Source: Erpobdella octoculata
Lineage: Eukaryota > Annelida > Clitellata > Hirudinida > Erpobdellidae
DNA: 64,000 nt
Assembly: GCA_963978895.1 (NCBI GenBank)
Contig: OZ022238.1
Coordinates: forward strand, 36,419,270-36,483,269
Reading direction: 5' to 3'
The notes under the pieces were generated by a model. That model was not told where the DNA came from, ran no database searches, and saw only the letters and a list, made by a program, of their open reading frames with translations. The first letter of the stretch is position 1. Every line of letters starts with the position of its first letter. This document shows positions 48,063 through 59,821 of this stretch, piece by piece. A program made the position numbers and the translations under genes.

Positions 48063-49577
48063 ATGGCCATTGACGAGCACGGTGAGGGTTTTGCCGCTGC
48101 TTTTTGTTACAGCTACAGAGTAGATGAGATCAGCATGAGTGTTTTCTTAGAAGTCATAAGAGATGCCCAGGTAGAGCTTTGTTGGGTGTTATTTTGATGA
48201 CGGATGACAAGGAAGTGTACAGCAATGCTTGGAAGACTGTGATGGGCCTGCCAACAAAAAGGTTGCTTTGCACATGGCACATAGATCGAGCATGGCGCCG
48301 AAATTTAGGAAAAATTAAAGGAGATAGAAGCCTCAAGGCCACTGTGTATAAAACAGTTAGGTCACTGATGGAAATCAGCAATCCAAATTATTTTGATAAA
48401 AAGCTGAAACAATTTCTTGTTGTTGCAAAAGAAGACCAAAAAACAACAGACTTTGGTCTATACTTTGAACGAGAATATGCTACTCGTACTAAGTTATGGG
48501 CCTATTGTCGCCGTCTTGGTCTAAAGGTGCATCACAACATGCATCTAGAGGCCATGCACTGTGTTATTAAGCATGTTCATCTGCAAGGTAGAAAAGTTAG
48601 AAGGTTGGATGAGAGCATACACGCTCTTATGAAATTCAGCCGAACTAAGATGAGTGGCAGAATCCTCAAACTACAAAAAGAAAAATGGACCAGACATCTT
48701 GGTGGCATTAGAAAAAGACACAAGACAAGCTTGCAAATGGCTTCAGAACAGTGTACTTGTCTTGAAGAAAACATGTTGTATCTGGTCAAAGGAGCACATA
48801 ATGAGACATATACAGTAAGACAAGCAAACACAGGTCTACATGATGCACTTTCTTGTCCATTATAATGTAGCGATTGCAGTACCTGTGTACACACTTTTTC
48901 ATGTACGTGTTTTGACAGTGCTCTGCAGAACACCATCTGCAAGCACGTACATTTAATTGTTCGTGTGTACAATCCGGTTCGTCATGAGATGGAAGAAGGA
49001 ATGAATATTGGCCCTGATTACCGCCAGATTGAGATAGAAGATGCACCCGACTCTGCTTGTGAAGTTGCTTCTTTAGGTCAAAACACATTGCCAGATATTA
49101 GTGAATTATATGCTATTCAAAAACTGCTTTCAAGACCAGAGTCATCACATGATGTTCAGGAGACTAAAGAACTTTCTCAGTTGGCATGGGACTCAGTAAA
49201 AAGTCTCATGAATTGCCATGGCAAAGCAGATGTGGTGTTAGAAAACATGACATGGCTATTTTCACTGGTGAAGGCACTAACAAGTAATCAGAATTCTGCA
49301 CAGCCAAAGTTACCGACAATTCTACCACCACGTGAACCACATAACAAAAAAGCTACAAAGCAAAGACTTCTCCGATCAACTAAAAGGTCAGAAACCAAAA
49401 GAGCAGTTGACTGCATCTAAGCCAACACACAGTGAAAAACCTTTGCTAGATGGCTTGGATGGCAATCAGCTTGTGATCTCTCGTCGACCTCCACTGGACC
49501 ATGATAACAAAAATGCTGTTGAATGCCATGTTATAAACTTTGAGCATTCTTACAATGTAAAAGAGAAAAAAGATTAA
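48063..49577 (+). pseudogene. MULE transposase with SWIM zinc-finger motif, frameshifted
   Basis: Starts in the catalytic core (MAIDEHGEGFAAAFCYSYRV, the first-Asp region), shifts frame near 48168, then LGVILMTDDKEVYSNAW (second-Asp TDD block) and LCTWHIDRAWRRNL. The main frame runs to 48865. After a stop the same region continues in another frame with SCTCFDSALQNTICKHVHL, a CxC...CxH SWIM finger, followed by a C-terminal domain to 49420. A last shift leads to QLVISRRPPLDHDN and the end at 49577. N-terminal DNA-binding parts are missing. MULE transposases move by cut-and-paste; this one is dead, with at least three frame breaks. Confidence 0.8.
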
Positions 49578-49584
49578 TTCAATT

Positions 49585-49930
49585 TTACCTTATCGTTTCT
49601 CTTATGGAAGTCTTGCAGCCTAGTTTTGTGTGTGTATATTTTATTCGTTTTATAAATTCATATGTTTTGAACTATTAATGTGCATTAACGCCAATAACTT
49701 TACCTCATCATTTTGTTATTGCAGTCTAGTTTTTTGTGTGTATATTTTATTCGTTTTATAAATTCATATGTTTTGAATTATTAATGTGCAATAACTTTAC
49801 CTTATCGTTTTATTATTGCAGCCTAGTTTTTTTGTATATTTTATTAGTTTTATAAATTTATGTTTTGAATTATTAATGTGCAATAACTTTACTTTATCGT
49901 TTCTCACGTGGGGGTTATTACTGTATATAG
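49585..49930. repeat. About 100-bp tandem repeats 3' of the MULE gene
   Basis: Three units built on GTGTATATTTTATTCGTTTT, TTGAATTATTAATGTGCAAT and ACTTTACCTTATCGTTT. Confidence 0.9.
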
Positions 49931-50239
49931 TGTTTTGTGTGTATACTTTTATTTTTTAATCTTATTTGCTTTCAGTTGTTCTAGAACCTGAAAATAAAGT
50001 TTTTACTCTTAAAAAGTAACTGATTTCTAAGTGTTCTTACCCAGAGAGTCCCAAACTGTGGGTCGCAAAGCTCTGGCAAGTGGGAAAGTTTGGGAACCTC
50101 TGTTCTTAGCTACTTTATGTAAGATTCAAGATTAATATGCTTGTTACCATTACAAAAAAACTTATTTCAAAGCGGTTTAAGCTATTCACTATAAGAAAAT
50201 ATGTTACAAATACTAAATAAAAAATAAAAATGTATATAA

Positions 50240-50435
50240 ATTTTAACAGCCGTGAGATTCTATTGGCTAGAAAGCTTGACGACTTTCTAACTCAAAACAA
50301 TTTCAAAATTTTTTTTTAGAATATTTATAATAAATCAATTTAAATTAAAAAATAATAATTTAATTAATTTAAAAAACATGAAACTAAATATTGTCCAGCA
50401 CTTTGACCTTATTATAGTGTTTAACATACGGTTGC
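50240..50435. repeat. Dispersed repeat B, left part of split copy
   Basis: GCCGTGAGATTCTATTGGCT through GTCCAGCACTTTGACC to CGGTTGC; then interrupted by the LINE tail. The continuation is at 52154. Confidence 0.85.
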
Positions 50436-50448
50436 GTCGTAGCACAGT

Positions 50449-51865
50449 AAGTAAGTAAGTAAGTAAGTAAATCTTTATTAACCAGCCTGACAATGACGCA
50501 CAGCGGTTTACATTTAAATAATAATACAAAAAATAAGAATTAAATAAAAATGAATATAATCGACAATCTAAAGTTAAAGACTTAAATTAAAAATCTAAAA
50601 ACTTGTTTTTATCAGAGATTTAAAATATAGTTCGGCATTGTTTAAGTTATTTTGAGTGCAGCGATCTATAGATAAAAGTTTTTCTAAGTAAGGAATCGGC
50701 ATGCGGAATAACTCTGTCGTGAGCTCGAGGACGAAGGTGATATTCCAATTTCTTGACGTCTGGGAGAAGATGGTGAAGGACGTGAAGGCGGTTAGACAGA
50801 ACCTGGTTGAACAGGGTTGAATCCGCCACGGCGCATCGGTGCACAAAATCAGGGCGGTCGGGAGCCAAGAAACCCTGGCGTGTCACCTTCCTAATGACTG
50901 ACTCGATGCGTCGAAGATCTCCCGAACCTATGAAACCCCACCATGATTGAGAGGCGTAGGTGATCCTGGATATAAGTGTCGCCTCCGTGACCGTCCAAAG
51001 CTCCCGGCCACACAGCCCGTGAGCCCGTAAGTTTCTTAGTGCATATAAAGACTGTGCAGATTTTGTGCTGATCCAGTCAACGTGCTCTCGGAATGAGAGC
51101 CTTCCGTCGATCAGGACTCCCAGCACATTCATTACATCCACCCTCTCCACTCCGACCAAAGGGGTAGGGAGTGTGTTTGCCTTTGTTCTGGGGCGGCGCA
51201 CAACCAACTCTTTTGTTTTTGAATCGTTTAAATTTAGGTTATTTCTTTTTGCCCATATCTGTATGTTCGCGAGCTCATCAACGATTAAGTGAGAATTACC
51301 CGGTGGTACTATAAGGTATGTATCATCTGCATATTTCTCTAGACGGTTACCATCTATGCTGGGGGAGAGGTCTGATGCCGCAACAATGTAGCAACTGGGT
51401 CCAATTCCTGAACCTTGGACGATGCTTGCATTTATTTCTTTTAAAGACGACACTTGGTTTTGGAATTTAGTGCAGTGCATTCGCCCTCTAAGGAAGTCAA
51501 CCAGCCAGTTGTACGCCTCGTCTTCTATTGGTAGTTTGGCAAACTTTCTCATAAGCTCTGAGTGGCGGACAGTATCGAAGGCCTTTGAAAAGTCCAGTGC
51601 TATAACGTGGACATACGGGTGGATTTGTAGTTGTTCGGAAATGTGGTGTCAGGCTGATTAGTGCCGCCGTTGTGGATCCCGTTGGACGGAAAGCATATTG
51701 GTCATGGAAGTAGTGGTTGTACCGGGAACTTCCCAGGATAGGATAGACGAATCGCTGTACCACCATCTTTTCCATAATCCTTGAGAGTATTGGTGTAATT
51801 GAAATTGGTCTGCACTCGTGGCTTCCCTGAGGATTAACTACTTTTGAAACCGGTGAAAGCAGTTA
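50449..51865 (-). mobile_element. 5'-truncated I/Nimb-like LINE
   Basis: On minus, the first readable codons are PVSKVVNPQGSHECRPISIT, then ILSRIMEKMVVQRF, DQYAFRPTGSTTAALI, a frame break near 51650, ALDFSKAFDTVRHSELM (motif A), VQGSGIGPSCYIV (motif B) and EKYADDTYLIVP (catalytic YADD). The frame then stays open for 301 codons to 50647 with a C-terminal domain (ISRITYASQSWWGF). The 3' UTR ends in a (TTAC)n tail at 50449-50468. Endonuclease and ORF1 are absent. One indel breaks the RT. Confidence 0.85.
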
Positions 51866-52154
51866 TGCTATCATCCTGCCGTCGTGGGTTCAAATCTCAG
51901 TCACGGTGAGGCGTAATTCCGTTGAGCAAGGAATTCACTCACACTGCTTAGGCCAACTCAGCCTTTCATCCTTCACTGGTCGATGAATGAGTACCAGTTT
52001 CACGACTGGGATGTAATATGGTTCGGCACATTCCGATTTCGGAGACACGTGCGGGTGGCAGGTAACACTGTGTGATCCCATATGCACTAACCGTTCCCGG
52101 TGCTGCTGGGGTATTAATTGATATACGAAGTATCGCCCTAATGTTATACATTTA
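51866..52154 (+). repeat. tRNA-derived SINE family S1, copy 2 (longer)
   Basis: Same family as 30727-30960: GTGGGTTCAAATCTCAGTCA (B box), GTTGAGCAAGGAATTCACTC, CACGACTGGGATGTAATA. It adds a CGTTCCCGGTGCTGCTGGGG segment missing from copy 1 and ends ATGTTATACATTTACC. Confidence 0.8.
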
Positions 52155-52160
52155 CCTGAT

Positions 52161-52171
52161 TGGTCTGTGCC
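52161..52171. repeat. LINE target site duplication, left
   Basis: TGGTCTGTGCC, identical to 56355-56365. Confidence 0.85.
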
Positions 52172-52394
52172 ATATATATAGAATAAGTATATCGGCCCGC
52201 CTGTCGTTTAGGAAGGCTTTTAGCTAGGCAGCCTAGTAGACCGGAAATCCAAAACGAAGAACTGAGAGTTACAACCGTATAGTAACTTAATCAAATATTT
52301 TGTAATAGAAAAATTAATTAAAATGGCGGCGTGTGGCATGCGTTGAGCTTCGTCTAATTTCGACTTTTTAGCTGACTTCTGAAATTTTTTTCAA

Positions 52395-52742
52395 TCTTAA
52401 ACTAGCATGATTTAACCGAAATTAACTTAATGCATCGAATGACAGTTGTTTTTGCGGACAACTTTGCGTTTTAATAGTGTTTTAGCGTCGTTTAAAAATT
52501 TAAATTATCACCATGGATACAAATACGCTATTGCTTACGGCGTTTTTTTGCGACGTTCAAAATGACTTTAAACTAGCATGATTTAACCGAAATTAATCAT
52601 TTGCAAGCCAGTCCCAAGCCTGGAGAAAGGAGGAGGGAAAAGTTAAAAAGAACAAATTATGATCCACGACAGGAAGTACTTAGGTGCTTCCTACATACAG
52701 CCATTTCAGTCTTAAAACACCTGGTGTAAAGGACTATAAACT

Positions 52743-52788
<46 letters not shown>

Positions 52789-53020
52789 AATTAACTTAAT
52801 GCATCGAATGGCAGTTGTTATTGCGGACAACTTTGCGTTTTAATAGTGTTTTAGCGTCGTTTAAAAATTTAAATTATCACAATGGATACAAATACGCTAT
52901 TGCTTACGGCGTTTTTTGCGACGTTCAAAATGACTTTACACTGGCACGTCTTACTGATTAAACTCACTGTATCTAGTCACAGTTGTCTTTACGGGCAATT
53001 TTGCGTTTTTTAATATTGTG
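52395..53020 (+). promoter_or_regulatory. Tandem monomers in LINE 5' region
   Basis: Unit of about 170 bp (AACTAGCATGATTTAACCGA ... GCGGACAACTTTGCGTTTTA ... ACGTTCAAAATGAC) at 52400-52564 and 52567-52934 (the second split by a 190-bp insertion), then a diverged partial third (52935-53020, GGGCAATTTTGCGTTTTT). It directly precedes the endonuclease ORF. By analogy with other LINEs it may carry an internal promoter; this is inference. Confidence 0.6.
52597..52786 (+). mobile_element. Short poly-A retroposon S2, copy 1, with 8-bp TSD
   Basis: GCAAGCCAGTCCCAAGCCTG through GGTGTAAAGGACTATAAACT, then about 37 A. Flanked by GAAATTAA at 52589-52596 and 52787-52794, and it interrupts the second monomer. 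A second copy is at 59822. No tRNA-like box was seen; it may be a SINE or a LINE 3' tail. Confidence 0.85.
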
Positions 53021-53033
53021 AAATTCAGTTCCA

Positions 53034-54038
53034 TTGCCGCTTGACTTGACTACTACTCAATTATTCATTAGCAATGCACACACGAGTTGTCAGGCCATGA
53101 GTCAACGAACTACTTTCACACGTGATGCTCTTCTCGAATTCCGACAAGCAGCCCCTCCCATTCATCGTCAACTGCGCAAAATCTTGTTCTCCTTGCAACT
53201 ATGGCTACCAATATGTAAACGGTGGTCACCTCGCCGCAGCAATCACAACTGGGAAACCAGTAAAACCAGGCAAGAAACCAAGGACCTACAACGAACGAAT
53301 CTATCGATAAATGCTACCTCAACTGGGGCTGCCGATGGATCAGCATTGGGGACCCATGGTGTGGACAAAAAATGGACTACTGGCCGAACGACTAAATTTA
53401 TCAAACCAAAGAATGAAATACGAATTGCCGCGTGGAACGTACGAATGGGTCATCACGTCGGCCAAAAGGAGATTATCGCCACCGAAATTACCAATTACAA
53501 AATATCGATCGCCGCCATATCGGATCTACGACTCACGGGATCCGGGACGATGATGATTAGTCCGTCGACGACCGACGAGACTATTACGCTCTTCTACTCC
53601 GGTGGTGACAAGCGAGAGTCGGGTGTTGGATTTATGGTCGGCCAGCGGGCTGCCCACAGTGTCGTCGCCTTCCAACCAATTTCTGAACGTCTGGCAGTCC
53701 TTTCCATAAATGGCACAATCAAGACGCACATCATATCTGTCTATGCGCCGACCGAAACAAGCTCAGATGCAGCAAAAGACGCTTTCTACGCCGATCTACA
53801 AGCTGCGACTGATTCTATACCGCAAACCGAAGTTACCATATTGGCAGGCGACTTTAACGCTCACGTCGGCGACAACTGTAGTGGCTGGGAAGAAACGCTT
53901 GGACGATTCGGCCACGGAAAAATCAACGACAATGGGCAGCGACTGTTGTCGTTTGTGTCAGTAAACAACCTCGTCATTGGCAACAGCCTCTTCCAACACC
54001 CGAAGAAGCATCGGCTCACGTGGAGAAACCCGTTCTGA
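53034..54038 (+). pseudogene. RTE-like LINE APE endonuclease
   Basis: After a 130-residue leader the endonuclease reads RIAAWNVRMGHHVGQKEI, AISDLRLTGSG, IISVYAPTETSSDAAKD, ILAGDFNAHVGDN and KHRLTWRNP. It then stops at 54038, because a short deletion in the following region (normally leading to the I-D-x-x-L-I block) shifts frame. The remaining part, ending GSDHYLVQAKI, is in the next ORF. Asp and His catalytic motifs (GDFN, SDH) are kept; the element is broken only by the shift. Confidence 0.85.
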
Positions 54039-56170
54039 TCAACAAGCGTTTTCGATCGACGCTCAACGACGTTCGAGCAATGCGTGGCCCTGATTGCGGA
54101 TCTGATCACTACCTCGTGCAGGCCAAAATACAACTTCGACTCCAAAGAGGAAAGAAGAAGACGCCGGCGGCTGTAGAGAGAAACTGGACGTGCCTACGCG
54201 ATCCGGCAGTTCGACACAAATTCCAGCTTGCTTTATCGAACAAGTTTGCGATCCTCAATACATTGGACGATGTCAACGATGAAGAAAAACAAATAACCAA
54301 ATCCGTCATCGAATGTGCGTCGCCGTTATGTCCGCCGATCCGTCGACGAACGCAGCCATGGATTTCGGATGAGTGTCTGGATTTGGTAGCTGAGAGGAAA
54401 AGAATCAAGCACGTCGATTTTGAACAATACCGGCGACTTAATCAAGAGGTAAGGCGGAAAATGAAGATCGAGCGAGAGGTGTATTGGAACGATGTTGCAG
54501 CCGAAATGGAAGAAGCTGCATCACGACATGAATATCGAACATTGTATCAGACCCTACAATGTTTGGGCGGAAAAACGAAATCGATCAGCGATAACATCAG
54601 GAAAACGGATGGAAAGTTTGTTAGTTCGTCCTCCAATCGATTACAGAGGTGGCGGGAATTCTGCCACGAACTATACAGACACGATCCGCCTGCAGGACCA
54701 GCCGCGGACCCGCCACAAATCGATCAACCGCAGATCCCATTTCCCGTCGACGTACCAACAATCGCCGAAGTGAAAGCGGCCGTCAAATCGCTCAAGAACG
54801 GAAAAGCGCCGGGCTTCGATCAAATTACAGCCGAGATGATCAAAGCTGGTGGTGACATTCTATTGCAACGTCTACACGTCCTATTGACATGCATTTGGGA
54901 CACGGAGGACGTACCATCAGCGTGGAAGAAAGCGATCGTCGTTCCCATTTTGAAGAAAGGAGACAGTCGAGAATGCAAAAACTACCGCGGCATTAGTCTC
55001 CTTTCAATCGTTGGGAAAGTATTTACGAAGATCATTCAGTCAAGACTACAAAAACATTGTGAACAATCGTGTCAACTCGTAGAAGAGAGGGTTCGATGTG
55101 GCCGGCGGACTGTTGTTGTCTTCATCGACTTCAAATCGGCTTTCGACTGCATCCATTGGCCATCATTGTGGACGGCATTGGAAAGAGAAAACATACCACC
55201 GAAAGTCATCCGTTTGTTACAAGCGTCGTATAGTGGTTCGACCAGCTGCATCCGAATTTGAAACGACCTATCCGACGAGTTTACCATTCAAACCGGTGTC
55301 CGGCAGGGAGACGTCGCCTCTCCGCTTTTATTTAACGTCGTGATCGATGCGATCATGAGGAAATCGTTCGAAGGAAGGCGTGGTGTTCAATACGACAAAA
55401 ACAACTTTATCACTGACCTGATGTTCGCGGACGATAGCGCCGTATTCGCCGACACCGACGTGGAAGCTACAGATTGCCTAAACGACATCGGCGATATTGC
55501 CAAGTCATACGGCCTAAAGATCAACGCCGAGAAGACCAAGGTATTAACAACGGACGGGTCGCTAGCTCATGTCCAGCTAAATGATGTCCAGATCGAGCAA
55601 GTGACGAAATTTAAATACCTTCGATCGATCGTGCAGGAAAAGAAGACGTCGTCGTCGGCCGACGTCAACAGCCGCGTTGGCCAGGCGACTGCGGCATTTG
55701 CAGCGCTCAGATGGTGCGTCTGGAAGAGAACGAACATTGCAATCAAGACAAAAATTCGTCTTTACCGAACATTGATTCTTCCGATCCTCCTATATGGCTC
55801 GGAGACATGGACATTGCTTAAATCCGATTTGAATAAACTTGAATTATTCCAAATGCAATGCCTGCGGCGAATACTGGGAGTCTCCATCCGCGACCGCATT
55901 CGAAACGAGACGATCCGTGAACGGTGTGATCGACAACCACTGATCGACGAACACATCCAAAAACGGCGACTACGGTGGTTCGGGCACGTCTGCCGAATGG
56001 ATGGTAAACGGCTTCCCAATAGTTTACTTTGGCGGGAGCGACCGCCTGGCTGGCGCATCCAACGTTCGGCGCCAAAGAAAACATGGCTGAAAATTATTGA
56101 TGGGGACCTCAAGAGGAAGCAACTGACCGCCGATGGGGCGAGAAGGGTTGCAGCCGATCGAGGAAAATAG
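54039..56170 (+). pseudogene. RTE-like LINE reverse transcriptase
   Basis: Reads the endonuclease end (INKRFRSTLND, GSDHYLVQA), a linker, then AVKSLKNGKAPGFDQITAEM, ECKNYRGISLLSIVGKVFTK, FIDFKSAFDCIHW (motif A), a TGA stop at 55259-55261 where Trp is expected, GVRQGDVASPLLFNVV (motif B), MFADDSAVFADT (catalytic FADD) and GLKINAEKTKVL. The C-terminal part is RRLRWFGHVCRMD. The AGFRPG-type block expected before motif A is missing by an in-frame deletion near 55075. One nonsense codon and two deletions make it inactive; otherwise well preserved. Confidence 0.9.
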
Positions 56171-56354
56171 AAGATTGTCGTGGAAGACGTTCGTGGTCTA
56201 AGATATACTTATTCTATATATATGGTTTATATATATAGAATAAATATATCGGAGATGAGCAGGTTTTGAGTGAGATGCCAAGATGGCCTCCAAAAAACGA
56301 TTTAGAGTATTTTTGGTTCCATGAATATATTGAATTTATTTTATATATATGATA

Positions 56355-56365
56355 TGGTCTGTGCC
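56355..56365. repeat. LINE target site duplication, right
   Basis: TGGTCTGTGCC, identical to 52161-52171. Confidence 0.85.
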
Positions 56366-56405
56366 TTTTTGAGCAGTCGTTCTCTTCAACTGCTTGTGGG
56401 CGATA
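56366..56405. repeat. Dispersed repeat B, right part of split copy
   Basis: TTTTTGAGCAGTCGTTCTCT then TCAACTGCTTGTGGGCGAT, matching the inverse of 45816-45855. Confidence 0.8.
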
Positions 56406-58053
56406 GTCGAGAGAACGCAATTAATAAACGGTCGAACAAGTCAATCTGAGTTTGTGTTCAATGGAGATGAATCGAATATCACACGTGTTAGTGCATTAGA
56501 AATGTTGTAGTAGTGTTAACAAAAATTAGATTCAATAAGTAAAAAATAAAAAAGTATAAATTTTCAAGAAATTCTGCAACACAAAAATTTATCTTGAATT
56601 CAATCTTTGATACTTCTGTTTCACTGGACCAAATTTCTCTCTCTTTTGGGTATGATGGGAGGGTCTATCTGCTCAAGTTCTTTATTCACAGAATAATGAC
56701 CCATTTCATTGCATATGCTCCAGAAAAAAATGTTTATCGACGACTCAGATTATACAGAAACAATTGTCATTAACGTTGCTCATGAACTGGTGAATCCAAT
56801 TATGCTTGTCTATTTTAAAAGTGGTTGTAAAAAATTTTGAATACATTTTAGCAATCTGTAAAATCTGCTTATAATGTGGGAAGAAAATGGTGGACAACCA
56901 AAATAAATACTTAAAAGGAGCGAAATGGGAGGAAGTATGTGGGTTGCAAAAAATTGCAATCTAAATCCCAGTCGCCTAATCTAACATTCTGTTTTCGACA
57001 AAACTTCTTTGAAACGAGTGCCAAAAAGTTGAAAATAAAATAATAGAAAAAATTTCTAAAAAAAGAAGCAACTTTTTGAAAGATGTTTTGTATTGTCCAA
57101 AACCTGCCAAAAAGTAGAAAATAACTTCTGATCACGCCTTTTATATTGACAGGAAAGTTGCTTCAGGACTTTTTTTTTTAAATGGCCAATTATGACAGTG
57201 TGGTGTACCGGTATTTTATGCACGTCCACGCACACGTGTGCCAAACGCATGTTATACAGGTAGTTACAGGTGAGCGCCCCTTAGCTTGCTAGGCTTGCGC
57301 TCCTTCACTTGTTTTGGCGCGCGCTAGCTAGTGGCTAGCTTAAAAGCCTTTGCTCTCGAATGTTCTCCCTCCTTCTTCTTCGTTGTTCTCGTGGTTCGCC
57401 ATATTGCTACTTTAATCAAAAATTTAAACTTTGCTTTATTTTCATTTCTCGCCATTGTTGGCCCCGAGAAGAATTGTTTATTTTTGTCTATTGTTGTCGG
57501 TCAATTAAATAAAGTTATTTCAAACCGCCTTCAAACTGTGTTGAGTTGGTACTACAAAATATAGAAATAACGTAGTCAGCGACTACAACAGAAAAAATAA
57601 ATTTCCTCCATCATATATCACACATCTACATGTACCACAAAAAACAATTAGAAGTTAATTTTTACTTTTTAGCAGGTTTCTGACAATACCTCTTTCAAGA
57701 AATTGCTTCTTTTTTTAGAAGTTTTTTCTATTATTTTTTACAAACTTTTATTTAGGTTAAAATCTGTGTGTGTGTGTGTGCGTGTGGCTTTCTCTGTACA
57801 CAAATCTTGCAAGTAAAATTTAACCAACTTTTTAACTAGCTAGGATGCTGAAACTTTCAGCATAGCTTTATATTAGATGACAATACATGAATCAATTAAA
57901 AAACAAGTAAATTAAAAACGTATTTTTAAAACCAATGCTCTTATATGTAATTAAAACACAAATTTTGCAATCAATTTTTTCTTATATTACTCTTTTATTT
58001 TATATTAAAGTCGAAATATCTTAATTATATCGAAATATCGAAATTAATTAAAA
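56406..58053. other. AT-rich sequence; possible LTR-like stretch at 57245-57560
   Basis: No supported gene. 57245-57560 has a TG...CA-like outline, a GC-rich left part and AATAAAG at 57508, as in a solo LTR, but no target duplication or primer site could be shown. A (GT)n run lies at 57768-57780. Confidence 0.3.
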
Positions 58054-58255
58054 TTATCTAAATTAATTGACTTATTGTAAAACTAATAATTGAATATTGC
58101 ATTGTCTTCTATTTTGAGCATGTATGCAAAATTTGAAAAAATCTATCATCAGGAAGTGACTCAAAAATTGATTGCAAGATTTGAAACAGACAGAGAAACA
58201 AACAGACAGACAGAGAAACAGAGACGACGAGTTAATAAAAGCATTGGTAATAATA
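58054..58255 (+). repeat. Repeat C, copy 1
   Basis: CTAAATTAATTGACTTATTG through ATCATCAGGAAGTGACTCAA to GACAGACAGAGAAACAGAGA and AATAAAAGCATTGG. Nearly identical to 60891-61085; an 85-bp inverse part is at 60540-60625. Confidence 0.9.
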
Positions 58256-58493
58256 ATAAAAATATCATCAAAAAGCATCGAATTTAAATATCTCAACTAT
58301 TTTCATGAAAATTTCGTACACGCTTGAGAATCGCGGTCAGTGAGTGTGGTTCGTGTTAACTTGGTAAAATACCGTATTTTTTCGCATATAACGCGCGCGT
58401 TATATGCGTTTTTACATACCGCGCTCTCCTAAGGCGCGTTATAATCGTGTGCGCGTTATATGCGGTTTTACATAGCATGGACCCCTTAGCGCG

Positions 58494-59268
58494 TTATATG
58501 CGTGTGCGCGTTATATGCGTTTTTACTTCCTTAGCGTTATAGGCACACCTCTCTAGCACGTCAGGAAGAAATTTTTCGCGAGGCATTGTTACCCTCTTAA
58601 AGATAATCAATGGTTTTAGTTTTGATCCACTGGCAGTGCAAGCAAGGACAACAGTAAAGCAAGACCTCTCGTGTCCAGTAGTTGTGATCGCAACAGTCTT
58701 TGCACCTGATGGTGCTATAGTCCTTGTTGGTGGAATATCAAAAGACAATGGAACTTCGTCCATGTTTATAACATCCAACGGTGAGAGACCCATCTCAGAT
58801 ATCTCCTTTGAGACGAATTCTTTAAAATTTAATAATTTTTCTTCCCAATCTTCTGGAAGTTTCTGCCCTACTGTTGTTCTTGTTCTGATTGATAATCCGT
58901 TTCTTTTCATGAATTTGGAGATCCACGTAAAGCTTGCGGTAAAACCCTCAATTTCATGTTCATAGGCTAGAAGCCTTGCTTTAATCTGAACAGCGTTAGT
59001 TGATATTGATTGGTTTTCTTCTCTACGTGAAAGAATCCACCGTTTTAAATCGATCTCCAGCTGAGGCCACTTGGCCCACTGGTCCACGACGGGCACGTTT
59101 TCGAGGACTCATCTCCTTAAGCTCGTCTTTCATTTTTCTCCATTCACGAACGGAAGACTCGCCAACATTGTATTCTCGTGCTGCTTCTCTGTTGCTCGTG
59201 TCCTCCGCTCTAGCAACAACTTTCAGTTTAAAATCGCTAGTGTGGGATTTTCGTTGAGTTCCTGGCAT
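58494..59268 (-). pseudogene. Pogo/POGK-like transposase, frameshifted and C-truncated
   Basis: Starts MPGTQRKSHTSDFKLKVVAR, with a CENP-B-type helix-turn-helix (AREYNVGESSVREWRK). A frame break at about 59085-59096 follows, then a second DNA-binding block (FTASFTWISKFMKRNGLSIR). The DDE domain begins with VINMDEVPLSFDIPP, which holds the first catalytic Asp, then TTGHERSCFTVVLACTASG. The frame runs into the left terminal repeats at 58494, so the second and third acidic residues are gone. Confidence 0.9.
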
Positions 59269-59821
59269 GATTCTGAAAAGTTTTTAAATTCTTTAAAGAG
59301 ATATGCAGATACATTGCAACTCACATGTTAGCAAGTCAAACTATAAATGTTATTCAATGCATTACTCAGAAAATTTAAAATACCTACTTGTATAAAAATA
59401 AATTTAAGCTTTTAAGATGTGCAAATGATTAACCGCTAAATTTAAAAATTAGCCTAAAACGAGTGTATGCCTCCCCATAACAAAGTTTAAGCAGTTACCT
59501 TTAAATTGTTGCGATGTCGAGCTTACTGAAAGGAACAAATGTATCAACTACAACTTAGTACGTTAAAGAAATTAACGCTACACGTATAGATATCCACAAA
59601 CTCAAAAAGAACGAATCATTGAATAAAGTGAACACACTGAGCTGAATCCAAGAATACTTTTTTAACTCATTAATAGGTAAGCTTATTGGTGTAGGTAATT
59701 GGATTAAAGGTGGAGCTTAGCAAACTTGCAACCAATCAAAGATTAGAGACGCTACGGTGGGGGTTACGTGAACAAAAGTCCAAAACTTCAAACGTATTAT
59801 AATCAACTCCGCCTTGTTTTT

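Larger units (their letters stand above)
52172..56354 (+). mobile_element. RTE-like LINE insertion with 11-bp target duplication
   Basis: The 4.2 kb between TGGTCTGTGCC at 52161-52171 and the same 11 bp at 56355-56365 interrupts repeat B exactly where the intact copy (45800-46014) is continuous. Inside are a monomer-like 5' region (52395-53020), endonuclease ORF (53034-54038), RT ORF (54020-56170) and an AT-rich 3' end with ATATATAGAATAAATATATC, a motif also near the left edge at 52174. Coding parts are broken. Confidence 0.85.

Noticed and set aside
48577..49088. Minus-strand ORFs across the MULE gene
   Set aside because: Antisense shadows of the plus-strand transposase; no motif.
54109..54408. 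Minus-strand and alternate-frame ORFs across the RTE-like LINE (53122-56112)
   Set aside because: Shadow frames of the GC-richer LINE coding sequence; no domain pattern.
57245..57560. Solo LTR
   Set aside because: TG...CA outline and AATAAAG exist, but no flanking duplication, primer-binding site or second copy was found in the window.
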